Positions 30,515-30,699 of a DNA stretch of 30,699 nucleotides are shown one piece after another (position 1 is the first letter of the stretch; each line of letters opens with the position of its first letter). This stretch comes from Aphodosoma sp045600865 (GTDB lineage: Bacteria > Bacteroidota > Bacteroidia > Bacteroidales > Paludibacteraceae): assembly GCA_045600865.1 (NCBI GenBank), contig JAZRYS010000015.1:1-30699 (forward strand), given 5' to 3'. The notes under the pieces were generated by a model. That model saw only the letters and a program-made list of their open reading frames with translations, was not told the DNA's origin and searched no databases. Made by a program: the position numbers and the translations under genes.

Positions 30515-30699
30515 TATAAAAGATATTTTGGTCATATTTGCCGAAAATCTCAAGTATAATGTACCAACCCTCGAAAGTGGGCAAAAAATAAAAATTATTA
30601 GTTATAAGATTTTTAAGAGTGGACATTCCATCAATTTTGGATGAGCTCAGATTTCCAAAGATGGACAAAATCCACAATGTTTCGTCAAAAAAGTTTCCA

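Overview
The window looks like a chromosomal segment of a Bacteroidales bacterium, most likely Prevotella or a close relative. The evidence is the Bacteroidetes promoter signature (TTTG, about 19-20 bases, TAnnTTTG) in front of many units, a general lack of Shine-Dalgarno sequences, a GldJ-type lipoprotein together with a secreted protein carrying a type IX secretion-like C-terminus, a DUF4827 lipoprotein, and an A+T-rich composition. No phage, plasmid or CRISPR-Cas locus is visible.

Layout. 1-24: the first codons of a leftward gene that leaves the window, with a hairpin leader and promoter (66-166). 312-2754: leftward cluster of a low-molecular-weight tyrosine phosphatase, a membrane protein, a DUF1294 protein, a frameshifted small membrane protein and a YcxB-like membrane protein. 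2757-3146: a decayed RhuM gene. 3172-4400: the first of three orphan AAA/DUF4143 ATPases. 4417-4640: a decayed copy of the comM 3' end. 4768-6453: a four-gene ECF sigma/anti-sigma operon. 6718-9549: comM/yifB and a second DUF4143 ATPase, preceded by six 23-base tandem repeats. 9854-14106: yraN, a UvrD/PcrA helicase and asnS. 14235-15866: gldJ. 16086-17677: folP and a nitrilase, reading rightward. 17700-18000: a long inverted repeat and a bidirectional terminator. 18015-18426: rpsT and tRNA-Glu. 18553-22139: a coiled-coil membrane protein, then DUF4827 lipoprotein-glmM-coaD-SMR transporter. 22214-27123: tRNA-Arg, parC-type topoisomerase A, ptb and buk, reading rightward. 27191-28333: a probable type IX cargo protein. 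28459-28980: short tandem repeats and a dispersed intergenic repeat. 29003-30514: the third DUF4143 ATPase with three 33-base tandem repeats upstream.

Most genes are core housekeeping: translation (asnS, rpsT, two tRNAs), replication and repair (helicase, topoisomerase, comM, yraN), cell-wall and coenzyme A synthesis (glmM, coaD), folate (folP), and substrate-level phosphorylation with acid release (ptb-buk). The unusual material is between them. Three unrelated-looking DUF4143 ATPases each have a recognisable promoter with a repeated or palindromic element beside it. Two carry tandem arrays 24-50 bases upstream of the -33 box, and one has a palindrome in its leader. That palindrome, the neighbouring promoter and the comM 3' end exist in two diverged copies that bracket the ECF sigma operon, which suggests an old duplication or insertion at the comM terminus. 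I regard this ATPase-plus-repeat arrangement as the best candidate for an undescribed system here; its function cannot be read from the sequence.
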